Source of the DNA: Siphonobacter sp047605205
GTDB lineage: Bacteria; Bacteroidota; Bacteroidia; Cytophagales; Spirosomataceae
DNA length: 7,719 nucleotides
NCBI GenBank assembly: GCA_047605205.1
Contig: JASGGE010000159.1
Coordinates: forward strand, 1-7,719
Direction: 5' to 3'
The notes under the pieces were generated by a model. That model did not search any database. It was not told where the DNA came from and worked only from the letters and a program-made list of their open reading frames with translations. This document shows, in pieces, positions 1 to 6,567 of this stretch (its first letter is position 1; every line of letters starts with the position of its first letter). The position numbers and the translations under genes were made by a program.

Positions 1-1
1 A

Positions 2-235
2 CTACATTTGTCCACTAATTATTTTGGCGATTTAATTAAGAAAGAAACAGGTATATCCGCACAAGAATACATACAGTCAAAAGTCATTGAAGTTGCCAAA
101 GAACGGATTTTTGATGTTGATAGGTCAATCAGCGAAATAGCCTACGAATTAGGTTTTAAATATCCGCAACATTTTACCCGGCTTTTCAAACAGAAAACAG
201 GTGTAACGCCTGTTGAGTACAGGAAATTGAATTAG
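2..235 (+). CDS. AraC-family transcriptional regulator, C-terminal part only
   Basis: This is the DNA-binding end of an AraC/XylS-type regulator; its start lies beyond the left edge of the window. The frame is open from base 2, so the TTG at position 8 is internal and not a start. About 77 residues are visible. They hold the end of the first helix-turn-helix (LSTNYFGDLIKKETG) and the whole second one (ISEIAYELGFKYPQHFTRLFKQKTGVTP), which matches the AraC family signature, with the usual VEYRK ending just before the stop. The effector-sensing N-terminal domain is not seen, so its target cannot be named. The DNA here is more A/T-rich than the genes to the right. The TAG stop (233-235) overlaps the stop codon of a broken recombinase on the other strand, so this gene may sit in transferred DNA. 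Family call is firm; role unknown. Confidence 0.93.
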   Translation, partial: LHLSTNYFGDLIKKETGISAQEYIQSKVIEVAKERIFDVDRSISEIAYELGFKYPQHFTRLFKQKTGVTPVEYRKLN

Positions 236-370
236 TTTATATACTTATCTACCGCATTATCCAATTCTTCACTAATCACTTTGGCGTAAATCTGCGTAAT
301 ACCAATATTCGAATGGCCTAACAACTTTGAATCTTAAAGTATTGGTAGCAAATGTATGACGGCTCAAATG
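232..370 (-). pseudogene. Broken tyrosine recombinase (integrase) C-terminal remnant
   Basis: Two pieces of a phage-type integrase can be read on the minus strand in different frames. Piece one (370 down to about 338) reads HLSRHTFATN, the box with the catalytic His-x-x-Arg. Piece two (330 down to 232) starts SKLLGHSNIGITQIYAKV and runs to a TAA stop; it holds the LGH box and the Tyr nucleophile (in TQIYAKV), followed by a charged tail ending DKYIN. Intact relatives have about 13 residues between FAT and SKLLGH; here only 13 bases remain, which implies a deletion of about 26 bp and a frameshift. Upstream of HLSRHT the same frame stays integrase-like for a few codons (to about 397) and then meets a stop, and no N-terminal domain is visible. 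It cannot encode a working enzyme and marks an old mobile-element insertion. The 3' end overlaps the AraC gene's stop. Confidence 0.85.
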
Positions 371-464
371 AAAATTAAACGATAAGAAACGTAGATTAAC
401 CTAGGTTAGAGGGCAGTTTAATATCCACCCTTAAAAGCATTGTTTTTTGTGTAACTGGTACAAT

Positions 465-479
465 CCGAAAGACTTTCGG
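465..479. promoter_or_regulatory. Perfect 15-bp palindrome (7-bp arms) upstream of the NTF2-like gene
   Basis: CCGAAAG-A-CTTTCGG is an exact inverted repeat with a one-base centre, 51 bp before the ATG at 531. The one-base centre is too tight for an RNA hairpin and fits better with a dimeric repressor or activator site. No matching regulator is visible nearby apart from the partial AraC gene, whose family normally binds direct rather than inverted repeats. The rest of 371-530 shows no clear promoter boxes or genes. Confidence 0.35.
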
Positions 480-530
480 TAATTTCCCTCTGGTATTATT
501 ATAACCTATTGACAGGACGACTCTTTTGCT

Positions 531-971
531 ATGCGAATCTTTATACTCCTTACCTGCCTGATTACCATCCCTGCCTTTGCTCAGAAAGAAGAAGAAACGG
601 CAGTGCGTGCCGTAGTTGATCGCCTGTTTGAAGGCATGGCTAAACACGATTCTACTATTGTTCGGAGTGTTTTTCACCCAACAGCTCGTTTACAATCAGC
701 TACGATGAATAAAGAAAAACAGCCTGTTTTGCAGTCTGAATCCATTGACAAATTCGTAAAATCCATTGGATCGATTCCGGCTAATGTTTCCATTGAAGAA
801 CGTCTGACTGGCTATGAAATTCGGGTGGATGATCGGCTCGCAACTGCCTGGACTTCCTACGAGTTTTACCTTAACGGCAAGTTAAGTCATACGGGCGTAG
901 ATGCCTTTCAGCTCTATAAAACAGATCAGGGTTGGAAAATTATTCAGATTAGTGATACTCGTAAGTGGTAA
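531..971 (+). CDS. Secreted NTF2-like (lumazine-binding/DUF4440 type) protein
   Basis: A 146-residue protein of the nuclear-transport-factor-2-like superfamily, of the kind annotated as putative lumazine-binding or DUF4440 in Bacteroidota. Residues 1-17 form a short signal peptide (MRIFILLTCLITIPAFA, then QK), so the mature protein should be exported to the periplasm. The cone-shaped fold is suggested by the N-terminal helix (AVRAVVDRLFEGMAKHDSTIVRSVFHP), a central region, and the C-terminal strands THTGVDAFQLYKT-type and GWKIIQISDTRKW, the usual end of this family. Length is typical. Members may bind small ligands or act as small enzymes; the substrate cannot be read from sequence. The gene stands alone between the recombinase scar and convergent transporter genes, and no Shine-Dalgarno is evident. 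An AT-rich hairpin follows 8 bp after the stop. Confidence 0.82.
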   Translation: MRIFILLTCLITIPAFAQKEEETAVRAVVDRLFEGMAKHDSTIVRSVFHPTARLQSATMNKEKQPVLQSESIDKFVKSIGSIPANVSIEERLTGYEIRVDDRLATAWTSYEFYLNGKLSHTGVDAFQLYKTDQGWKIIQISDTRKW

Positions 972-978
972 CGGTTAT

Positions 979-1009
979 AAAGTCATAATTTATTGATAAT
1001 TAGTACTTT
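979..1009. terminator. AT-rich imperfect hairpin after the NTF2-like gene
   Basis: Arms AAAGTCATAATT (979-990) and AATTAGTACTTT (998-1009) pair at 10 of 12 positions around a 7-base loop, starting 8 bp after the stop at 971. There is no G/C-rich stem and no long T tract, so it is a weak terminator candidate. The symmetric ends (AAA/TTT) would allow use in either direction between the two convergent genes. Confidence 0.35.
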
Positions 1010-1164
1010 ATGGCACAACGAGAAACATTGCGAATGACAATGGAGGCCTGTGCCAAATGGAGGTCTTCCTGGTGGATAATGTATTTACTGTCGTTTCGAT
1101 ATCGGGGCAAAAACCTGGAGCAATGATCCCTTTGAATGTATTCGCTGGAGCCTGTGTTATTGAA
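1010..1164. other. Gap between convergent genes, no supported gene
   Basis: This stretch separates the hairpin after the NTF2-like gene from the end of the first POT gene. It carries a 38-codon frame (1010-1126, +) rich in Trp and Arg and a second plus-strand frame with ATG at 1057 that runs to 1191; neither resembles a family I know. A short direct repeat, AATGGAGG, occurs twice (around 1039-1046 and 1056-1063). It may be decayed coding sequence, but I cannot assign it. Confidence 0.3.
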
Positions 1165-2703
1165 TTACATCATTTTCGAAAGTCGCTTTGAGAGTAAGAA
1201 TAAAATCAGCGATGCAACTCCGGCCATTACAACAAAAAGTAGAAAGAAGTCATACAGATTTACCATCTGATACCCCATAAAGTTAGTAACCTTGCCTGCT
1301 TCCGGATAGTAAGAGCTTAGTGTACCAGCCAATTTATTAGCCGCTACGTTAGCCAGATACCATACTGCCATGAGTAAAGAAGTATACTTGGCAGGAGCGA
1401 GTTGGAAAACCAGCGAAAGGCCAATGGGTGATAAACATAACTCACCAATGGAATGAAAAAAATAAAGAGAAACCAGGTACAGAAAACTAACCCTGGTGTC
1501 TGGGGTAATGTTTTTTAAGGCAGGAAGCATAATCAAATAGCCAACGGCAATCAGACCCAGGCCAAGAGCCATTTTATAAGGGGAAGGAGGCTCCATGTTT
1601 CGGTTGCCGAGCAGTCTCCAGATGAAGGCTAGCAGAGGAGCACAGGTTACTACAAAAAAAGGATTTAGCACCTGAAACAAAGCCGGAGGCAGGGTAATGC
1701 CCAATACCTCACGATCCACCTGTTCGTCAGCAAAAAAGGTAAGTGAAACACCCGTTTGTTCAAACGCTGCCCAGAAGAAAATAACAAAAAACGACACTAT
1801 GTAAATGACCAGTACCTGTTGTTTCTGACGGGCCGTAATCGTCTGATCCATCAAAATAATAATCAGTGAACCAATGGCTCCGATTAATGGAAACCACAGG
1901 AGAATCGGATAAACATTGGCATCGAACCAAAGCAAGGAAAGGCATACTATGAGGAGCAGGGGCAGTGTCCAGTAAATAGCTTTTACACCCGGAGACGTGA
2001 CAGGGGTTTCCCCAATGGGCTGCCCTTTCCAGCTGACCAGGTACTTAAGCTTGCCCCACTGAAAAATCACGGTTCCTAAAATCATGGCAATACCACAGGC
2101 CAGAAATGCCCAGCGGAAATCATGCGGATTGCCGGTATTGCCAACCACTGCACAAATCGCCTGACCAATGAATGAACCTAAATTAACGCCCATGTAGAAA
2201 ATGGTATAGGCGGCGTCTTTTCGGCGTTCGGCAGGGTCGTAAAGTGTGCCTACCATTGACGAGATGTTGGGCTTGAAAAAGCCGTTCCCAACGGACATCA
2301 CACCTAAGCCTAGGTACAAAAACAAACTACCGGCGGGCTGTTCGTAGAGATTCCCGGAAAAGAATAACAGAAACTGGCCGACTGCCATCAATAGGCCTCC
2401 CACTAGAATGGAGTGGCGATTTCCCCAGAATTTATCAGAGATGTATCCGCCAATAAGGGGAGTCAGATACACCAGTGAGGTATAGCCACCGTAGAAATTG
2501 GAAGCAAAGGCTTTGTCAAACCGAAGGGCCTGAACGAAATACAGCGAGAGAACTGCTCGTAAGCCATAGTAACTAAACCGCTCCCACATTTCAGTAGTGA
2601 AGAGCAAAAACAAACCCCGTGGATGGCCTAAAACGGTTTTATGAGAAAGATCGACCTCAGACATTGGAATGAGAGTTTTGGGTTTAACGTTTTGAGTTGA
2701 CAC
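1165..2703 (-). CDS. POT/PTR2-family peptide:proton symporter (downstream copy)
   Basis: A 512-residue inner-membrane carrier of the proton-dependent oligopeptide transporter family (major facilitator superfamily), expected to import di- and tripeptides with protons. Numbering from the GTG start at 2703: the proton-coupling ExxER motif is E38-x-x-E41-R42 within EMWERFSYYG; MFS motif A is GGYISDKFWGNR (85-96); the helix-4 lysine is K144 in FFKPNISS; the PTR2 signature is FYMGVNLGSFIG (169-180); the helix-7 FEQ carries E315; the late conserved IGELCLSPIGLS (419-430) includes E421. Hydrophobic segments cover most of the chain, as expected for 12-14 helices, and all key residues are kept. The start is uncertain: GTG at 2703 or ATG at 2664 (MSEVDLS, 13 residues shorter). 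Upstream of the GTG the frame stays open for about 19 codons without an ATG. The upstream paralogue ends 71 bp away on the same strand, so the two are probably co-transcribed. Confidence 0.93.
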   Translation of the reverse strand: MSTQNVKPKTLIPMSEVDLSHKTVLGHPRGLFLLFTTEMWERFSYYGLRAVLSLYFVQALRFDKAFASNFYGGYTSLVYLTPLIGGYISDKFWGNRHSILVGGLLMAVGQFLLFFSGNLYEQPAGSLFLYLGLGVMSVGNGFFKPNISSMVGTLYDPAERRKDAAYTIFYMGVNLGSFIGQAICAVVGNTGNPHDFRWAFLACGIAMILGTVIFQWGKLKYLVSWKGQPIGETPVTSPGVKAIYWTLPLLLIVCLSLLWFDANVYPILLWFPLIGAIGSLIIILMDQTITARQKQQVLVIYIVSFFVIFFWAAFEQTGVSLTFFADEQVDREVLGITLPPALFQVLNPFFVVTCAPLLAFIWRLLGNRNMEPPSPYKMALGLGLIAVGYLIMLPALKNITPDTRVSFLYLVSLYFFHSIGELCLSPIGLSLVFQLAPAKYTSLLMAVWYLANVAANKLAGTLSSYYPEAGKVTNFMGYQMVNLYDFFLLFVVMAGVASLILFLLSKRLSKMM

Positions 2704-2774
2704 ATTGTCTACTTTTTGCCTTACTAATTCCGGTTCAGCAGAAACGCCAAGCCCAAAACTTTAAACTCTTGTAC

Positions 2775-4244
2775 TTATTTGATGCCGCCTGTCCAGTTCC
2801 GGAGCGGGCGTTGTAATAGGAAGATGATTACCCCAACAGCCAGGCAGAACCATACAATACTCATGAACATCTGAGGCATTTGATGAATATTTTCTTCATC
2901 GAAACCACCTGCAAATAACCCGGCAAACAGATTCCCCAAGGCTGCTGCTACGAACCAGATTCCCATTAATTGACTAAGGTATTTTGGAGGAGCCAGTTTG
3001 GTATACGCACTTAGGCCAACCGGGCTCAGGCATAGCTCGCCCAGGGTGTGGAATAGGTAAGTAAAAGAAAGAACAAATGCAGAAGCTTTCACCCCGCTTA
3101 AGGCTGCTTTCGCTCCCATTACCATAATGTAATAGCCCGAGGCTAATAGAAAAAGACCAATGGCAAACTTTACCAACAATGGGGGGTTCAGATTACGTTT
3201 TTCGAGAAATACCCAAAGGGCCCCAACAACCGGAGCGAATACCAGAATAAAGAATGGATTGAAGTTCTGAAACCAGCTGGAGGGCATTCCAAAGGGTAAT
3301 TCTGAATAACGGTCTGCGAAAATTTGCAAGGAAGAACCCTGTTGTTCAAAACCAGCCCAGAATAATACCGCTCCCCAGAATAATATGAATAGAATAACCA
3401 GGCGTTTTTGCTCAATTTTGTTGAGACCTGACGCAAAAAAGAGGTTAAAGAAGTAAATCAGAACAATAGCAACGGCAATAATACCCATTGAAGAGGCTAC
3501 GTCTTTCTTACTATCCCATACAAAAATGCCAGTTAGTTGCATCACGATTAAGAAAATGACCAGGGCTGCCAGCAGAACCCAGGTAAGGGGTTGGGTTTTG
3601 TTGCCAGATTCTGCGGAGGTGGCAGCTTTGGGATATAAGCCTTTATCGCCCAGGTATTGCCCGGCAAGTGCCCGGTAAGCAACCATGCCCATAAACATGG
3701 CAATAGCCGCGGCTCCGAAACCATAATGCCAGCCTACTTTTTGCCCCAGATAGCCTACAATCGTGATTCCGAAAAATGAACCCATGTTAATTCCCATATA
3801 GAAAATGGAAAAAGCGGCATCACGGATGGCTCCGCCTTCAGGGTATAGTTCACTAACAATAGAGCTAACATTGGGCTTTAGCAAACCTGTGCCGATGGCT
3901 ACCAAACCTAAACCAGCAAAAAAGAAATCCTGGGTAGGAGCAAAAGCCAATACAATGTGCCCGGCGATAATGGTAAGGCCACCATACCAGATAGATTTTC
4001 GTTGACCAAACACGTTGTCGGCTAACCAGCCGCCTGGTAATGACAATAAATAAACAGAAAACGTATAGAGACCATAAATGGCACCCCCTTCTCCTTCATT
4101 TAACCCCATGCCTCCTTTCACTTTATCGAGTAAAAAGAGTAACAGGATGGCTCGCATTCCATAGTAGGAAAACCGTTCCCACATTTCTACGATAAACAAA
4201 AGAAAAAGACCTCTGGGATGCCCCAGGAATTTCTTGTCGGACAT
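2775..4244 (-). CDS. POT/PTR2-family peptide:proton symporter (upstream copy)
   Basis: The second POT carrier, 489 residues from ATG at 4244 (MSDKKFLGHPRG). It has the same role as its downstream paralogue: proton-driven uptake of small peptides across the inner membrane. Motifs: E20-x-x-E23-R24 in EMWERFSYYG; GGWLADNVFGQRKS (71-84, motif A with D76); K133 in LLKPNVSS; FYMGINMGSFFG (148-159, PTR2 signature); E300 in FWAGFEQQGSS; E403 in LGELCLSPVGLS. The frame is open 98 codons further upstream to 4538, but that stretch is antisense to the M23 gene and has no transporter features. The ATG at 4244 gives the usual short lead to LGHPRGLFLLF and lies just after an A-rich ribosome-site region typical of Bacteroidota. 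The copies share the opening motif almost word for word but differ in loops and the 2-helix insert, so this is an old duplication. A promoter match sits 33 bp upstream. Confidence 0.94.
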   Translation of the reverse strand: MSDKKFLGHPRGLFLLFIVEMWERFSYYGMRAILLLFLLDKVKGGMGLNEGEGGAIYGLYTFSVYLLSLPGGWLADNVFGQRKSIWYGGLTIIAGHIVLAFAPTQDFFFAGLGLVAIGTGLLKPNVSSIVSELYPEGGAIRDAAFSIFYMGINMGSFFGITIVGYLGQKVGWHYGFGAAAIAMFMGMVAYRALAGQYLGDKGLYPKAATSAESGNKTQPLTWVLLAALVIFLIVMQLTGIFVWDSKKDVASSMGIIAVAIVLIYFFNLFFASGLNKIEQKRLVILFILFWGAVLFWAGFEQQGSSLQIFADRYSELPFGMPSSWFQNFNPFFILVFAPVVGALWVFLEKRNLNPPLLVKFAIGLFLLASGYYIMVMGAKAALSGVKASAFVLSFTYLFHTLGELCLSPVGLSAYTKLAPPKYLSQLMGIWFVAAALGNLFAGLFAGGFDEENIHQMPQMFMSIVWFCLAVGVIIFLLQRPLRNWTGGIK

Positions 4245-4276
4245 TTTTTTATTTGTTGATAGATACTGTAAATAGT

Positions 4277-4307
4277 CAAAGATAAACGAAGTTTGTTCGA
4301 TGCCCAA
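4277..4307 (-). promoter_or_regulatory. Bacteroidota-type promoter for the POT pair
   Basis: Read on the minus strand, TTGG (4307-4304), a 19-bp spacer, then TATCTTTG (4284-4277). This fits the Bacteroidota consensus of a -33 TTTG-like box, 19-21 bp, and a -7 TAnnTTTG box; the -7 box is an exact match and the -33 box differs by one base. Transcription would start near 4270, leaving a short leader of about 26 bases before the ATG at 4244. The boxes lie in the 75-bp gap to the diverging M23 gene. Confidence 0.6.
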
Positions 4308-4319
4308 TACATATTGCTT

Positions 4320-5024
4320 ATGAATCTGACTGACGTTCTTCAGAAAAACCAAATTTCCTTTGCTCCGGTAGTGCCGTTTCATTGGCAAAAAGATCCTTAC
4401 CTCGTGCTGGATTTTACTGACGGTAATCAGCAATTGAGCCAACGAAACCTTATGAATACAGCCGATTTTTCGGAGTATGTATTTGGGCTGATTCAGAAAA
4501 AGGGGGCCATTGGTGGTGTGGGGGGCTATAATGAGCACCGGATTTTATACCGGCGGAGCCCACATTTTCAGCAACTTGAAGAACCCCGGGAAATTCATTT
4601 AGGAATTGATATCTGGGCGGAGCCAGGAACGGCCGTTATGGTGCCACTGGCAGGGAAAATTCATAGCCTGAAGGATAACGCTCATTTTGGTGACTATGGG
4701 CCGACGATTATTCTGGAACACGAGCTTGAGGGTATAACCTTTCATACGCTTTACGGGCACCTTTCACGCAGCTCATTACTTGCCAAAGCAGCGGGGCAGG
4801 CCGTAGAAGCTGGAGAGCCCCTGGCACGTTTCGGGCCTTATCCCGAAAATGGCGACTGGCCTCCCCATCTCCATTTTCAGATTATTCAGGATATGCAGGG
4901 CTGGGCAGGCGATTACCCGGGTGTATGTACACTTTCGCAGCGGGAAGCTTATTTGGCAAATTGTCCCGACCCTAATGTAATTCTGGGTATTCCCGGCCTC
5001 AGTATTCAGCCTGCCACTGCATAG
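4320..5024 (+). CDS. M23-fold zinc metalloprotein without signal peptide
   Basis: A 234-residue protein with a peptidase M23 (LytM-like) domain, the family that cuts peptidoglycan cross-links. All five expected active-site residues are present: zinc ligands H93 and D97 (HLGID), H185 (second His of HLHF), and the catalytic histidines H147 (TLYGHLS) and H183. Unlike typical wall hydrolases there is no signal peptide, membrane segment, LysM or SH3 domain; the N-terminal 90 residues (FAPVVPF, VLDFTDGN, GGYNEHR) are a subfamily-specific extension. From memory, the same M23 form also occurs fused between a phosphotransferase and a class-III aminotransferase in some proteobacteria, and the ending CPDPNVILGIPG matches that group. 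It is probably cytosolic and may not act on peptidoglycan. The ATG at 4320 is preferred over the in-frame TTG at 4293, which lies inside the divergent promoter. It overlaps the ApnL-like gene tail to tail by 26 bp. Confidence 0.88.
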   Translation: MNLTDVLQKNQISFAPVVPFHWQKDPYLVLDFTDGNQQLSQRNLMNTADFSEYVFGLIQKKGAIGGVGGYNEHRILYRRSPHFQQLEEPREIHLGIDIWAEPGTAVMVPLAGKIHSLKDNAHFGDYGPTIILEHELEGITFHTLYGHLSRSSLLAKAAGQAVEAGEPLARFGPYPENGDWPPHLHFQIIQDMQGWAGDYPGVCTLSQREAYLANCPDPNVILGIPGLSIQPATA

Positions 5025-6567
5025 CCTCAACTGTTACGGTTTGTCCACCGGGCAAACGTATGGCAAGGGCTTGATTACAATGATTAACTAATAAAGTTGT
5101 TTTCCAGCCATCTGTTTTTTCGAGCACCAGACTCGTGCTTTTCAATGGATAGGAACTACGCGTTGGAATAATCCGATCGGGCTGGAATTCACTCAGAAAA
5201 GCAAAGACATTATAAACGGGCGTAGGTTGTCCGTTTTGGATAATCCCTTTCGGACCAAAGGCTTCGTAATACGTAACCGACCGGGCAGCCGCGGCATACT
5301 TCAGGCTACCCAGTGTCCAGCCTGCTGCCAAATCAGTGGCTAGTCGCGGATCAGGCTTTATATTGAACTCAATTGGCGTAATATAAACTGGCTTATTTGT
5401 TTTCACCAATGCGGTTTGCACCATGTCAGTTTGGGCCGCCATATTTTCGATGAGGGTCAGATCATCCGTCTGATGGATTTGTGGGGAAAGCGAAAAACCC
5501 ACAAAGTCAACCAGCTCATAATTAATATCAAGTTGATTGAAGGTTTCGAAAGTATTCCCTATCCCAATTTTTAACTCTGGATAAGTCGAGCGAAAGGCCG
5601 CAATGGTTTCGTCCGGTTGTTGATCTTTCTTAACAATCAGTAATACCTCTTTTACTAGAGAAGGTAAGGAGATCTTAGGGAGTTGATCCAGGGTAAGTTT
5701 TAGTAAAATAGGGATATTCAATGGTTCAGCATAAGCTAATGCTGACTGATAGGCCGTATCAATACCCGTCACCAAAAGATGAGCCGGTTTCAACTTCTGA
5801 AGCAATGTTAATTCTTCAGGGGTAGGTTGGCCCGTAGCTGGCCAGGCAACCCCCCAGGTGGGTAACGAACGAGCCTCTCCAGACCATTCCATTCGTACAA
5901 TGGGTTCGTTCGGTTCGGCCCAGTCTCCTGTAAAAACTAAAGAGGCTGCCTGATGAAACCCCGTTCCAGCCGCAACCTCCACGGGAATTGGCAGGCGTTT
6001 AGGTGTAGAGAAGGTTTTATAGGAAGCATCTGACCAGTTACGTTGATCTTCTGTTTCAAAAATCTCTCCGCTCAGCTGGAGTGTAGCGGTCAATTTAGTA
6101 TCAACCTGCCATTGCATTCCTTTTATTTCCAGGAAAGGATCTTCTGGACTAATTAATTCCGGGAAAGCGTTCTGTGATTTACGATCATCGGTATGGATGA
6201 GCTCAGTGACTTGCCCCCGAAAACCGTCCAGTGGATGTAAAATACAAATACCAATCCGATTACGCATAAATGTGCTTAAAGCCTTTCCCGACCAGTCAAA
6301 ACGAATAGAACCTTTGCTGTCACCTTCAATAGTGACATTCCCCTGCATACTTATGCCGTTTTCCTCAGCGGCCCATTCATAACGGATCAAAAATGAGTTC
6401 TGTTCTTGTTTGATTTGTTCGTTATGAATCTGGTTTTGGGCCGTATTCCATTCTGCATCGCGAATGCCTACGTAAATGTGGCGTAAGATTTCTCTACCAT
6501 TCGCAGTAATATAACGGACGGAGCCGTCCTGATATAAAAGGCTTACGTTCCCAGCTGTTAAGTACAT
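4999..6567 (-). CDS. D-apionate lactonase (ApnL)-family protein
   Basis: A 522-residue soluble protein with no signal peptide. The layout fits the D-apionate lactonase family: an N-terminal beta-rich domain (about 1-220), a central alpha/beta barrel-like domain (about 235-445) and a C-terminal beta domain (about 450-522). Motifs I recognise from that family are GSVRYI..GREILR (15-29), IRDAEW (35-40), RNRIGICILHPL (102-113), EDQRNWSDASYKT (173-185), FSLSPQIHQTDD (368-379), GWTLGSLKY (416-424) and SVTYYEAFGPKGI (430-442), with E435 a possible active-site acid. Characterised members open D-apionolactone to D-apionate in breakdown of the plant sugar apiose. No other apiose gene is visible, so the substrate here may differ; calling it a lactonase is an inference by homology. 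The start ATG at 6567 is clear, and the end overlaps the convergent M23 gene. Many databases would call it hypothetical. Confidence 0.72.
   Translation of the reverse strand: MYLTAGNVSLLYQDGSVRYITANGREILRHIYVGIRDAEWNTAQNQIHNEQIKQEQNSFLIRYEWAAEENGISMQGNVTIEGDSKGSIRFDWSGKALSTFMRNRIGICILHPLDGFRGQVTELIHTDDRKSQNAFPELISPEDPFLEIKGMQWQVDTKLTATLQLSGEIFETEDQRNWSDASYKTFSTPKRLPIPVEVAAGTGFHQAASLVFTGDWAEPNEPIVRMEWSGEARSLPTWGVAWPATGQPTPEELTLLQKLKPAHLLVTGIDTAYQSALAYAEPLNIPILLKLTLDQLPKISLPSLVKEVLLIVKKDQQPDETIAAFRSTYPELKIGIGNTFETFNQLDINYELVDFVGFSLSPQIHQTDDLTLIENMAAQTDMVQTALVKTNKPVYITPIEFNIKPDPRLATDLAAGWTLGSLKYAAAARSVTYYEAFGPKGIIQNGQPTPVYNVFAFLSEFQPDRIIPTRSSYPLKSTSLVLEKTDGWKTTLLVNHCNQALAIRLPGGQTVTVEAMQWQAEY

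Noticed and set aside
396..677. 93-codon minus-strand frame
   Set aside because: It runs antisense through the start of the NTF2-like gene, has low-complexity sequence and no family features.
1760..1945. 61-codon minus-strand frame
   Set aside because: Same strand but wrong frame inside the downstream POT gene, which is clearly coding.
3188..3436. 82-codon minus-strand frame
   Set aside because: Off-frame reading inside the upstream POT gene; no recognisable motifs.
3805..4005. 66-codon plus-strand frame
   Set aside because: Antisense to the best conserved part of the upstream POT gene.
4293..4319. TTG start for the M23 gene
   Set aside because: It adds nine residues without family likeness and lies inside the divergent promoter; ATG at 4320 gives the expected opening.
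4245..4538. 98-codon N-terminal extension of the upstream POT gene
   Set aside because: It is antisense to the M23 gene, covers the predicted promoter, and has no POT features; ATG at 4244 matches the family start.
4776..5030. 84-codon minus-strand frame
   Set aside because: Antisense to the end of the M23 gene and out of frame with the ApnL-like gene.
6197..6382. 61-codon plus-strand frame
   Set aside because: Antisense to the N-terminal domain of the ApnL-like gene.
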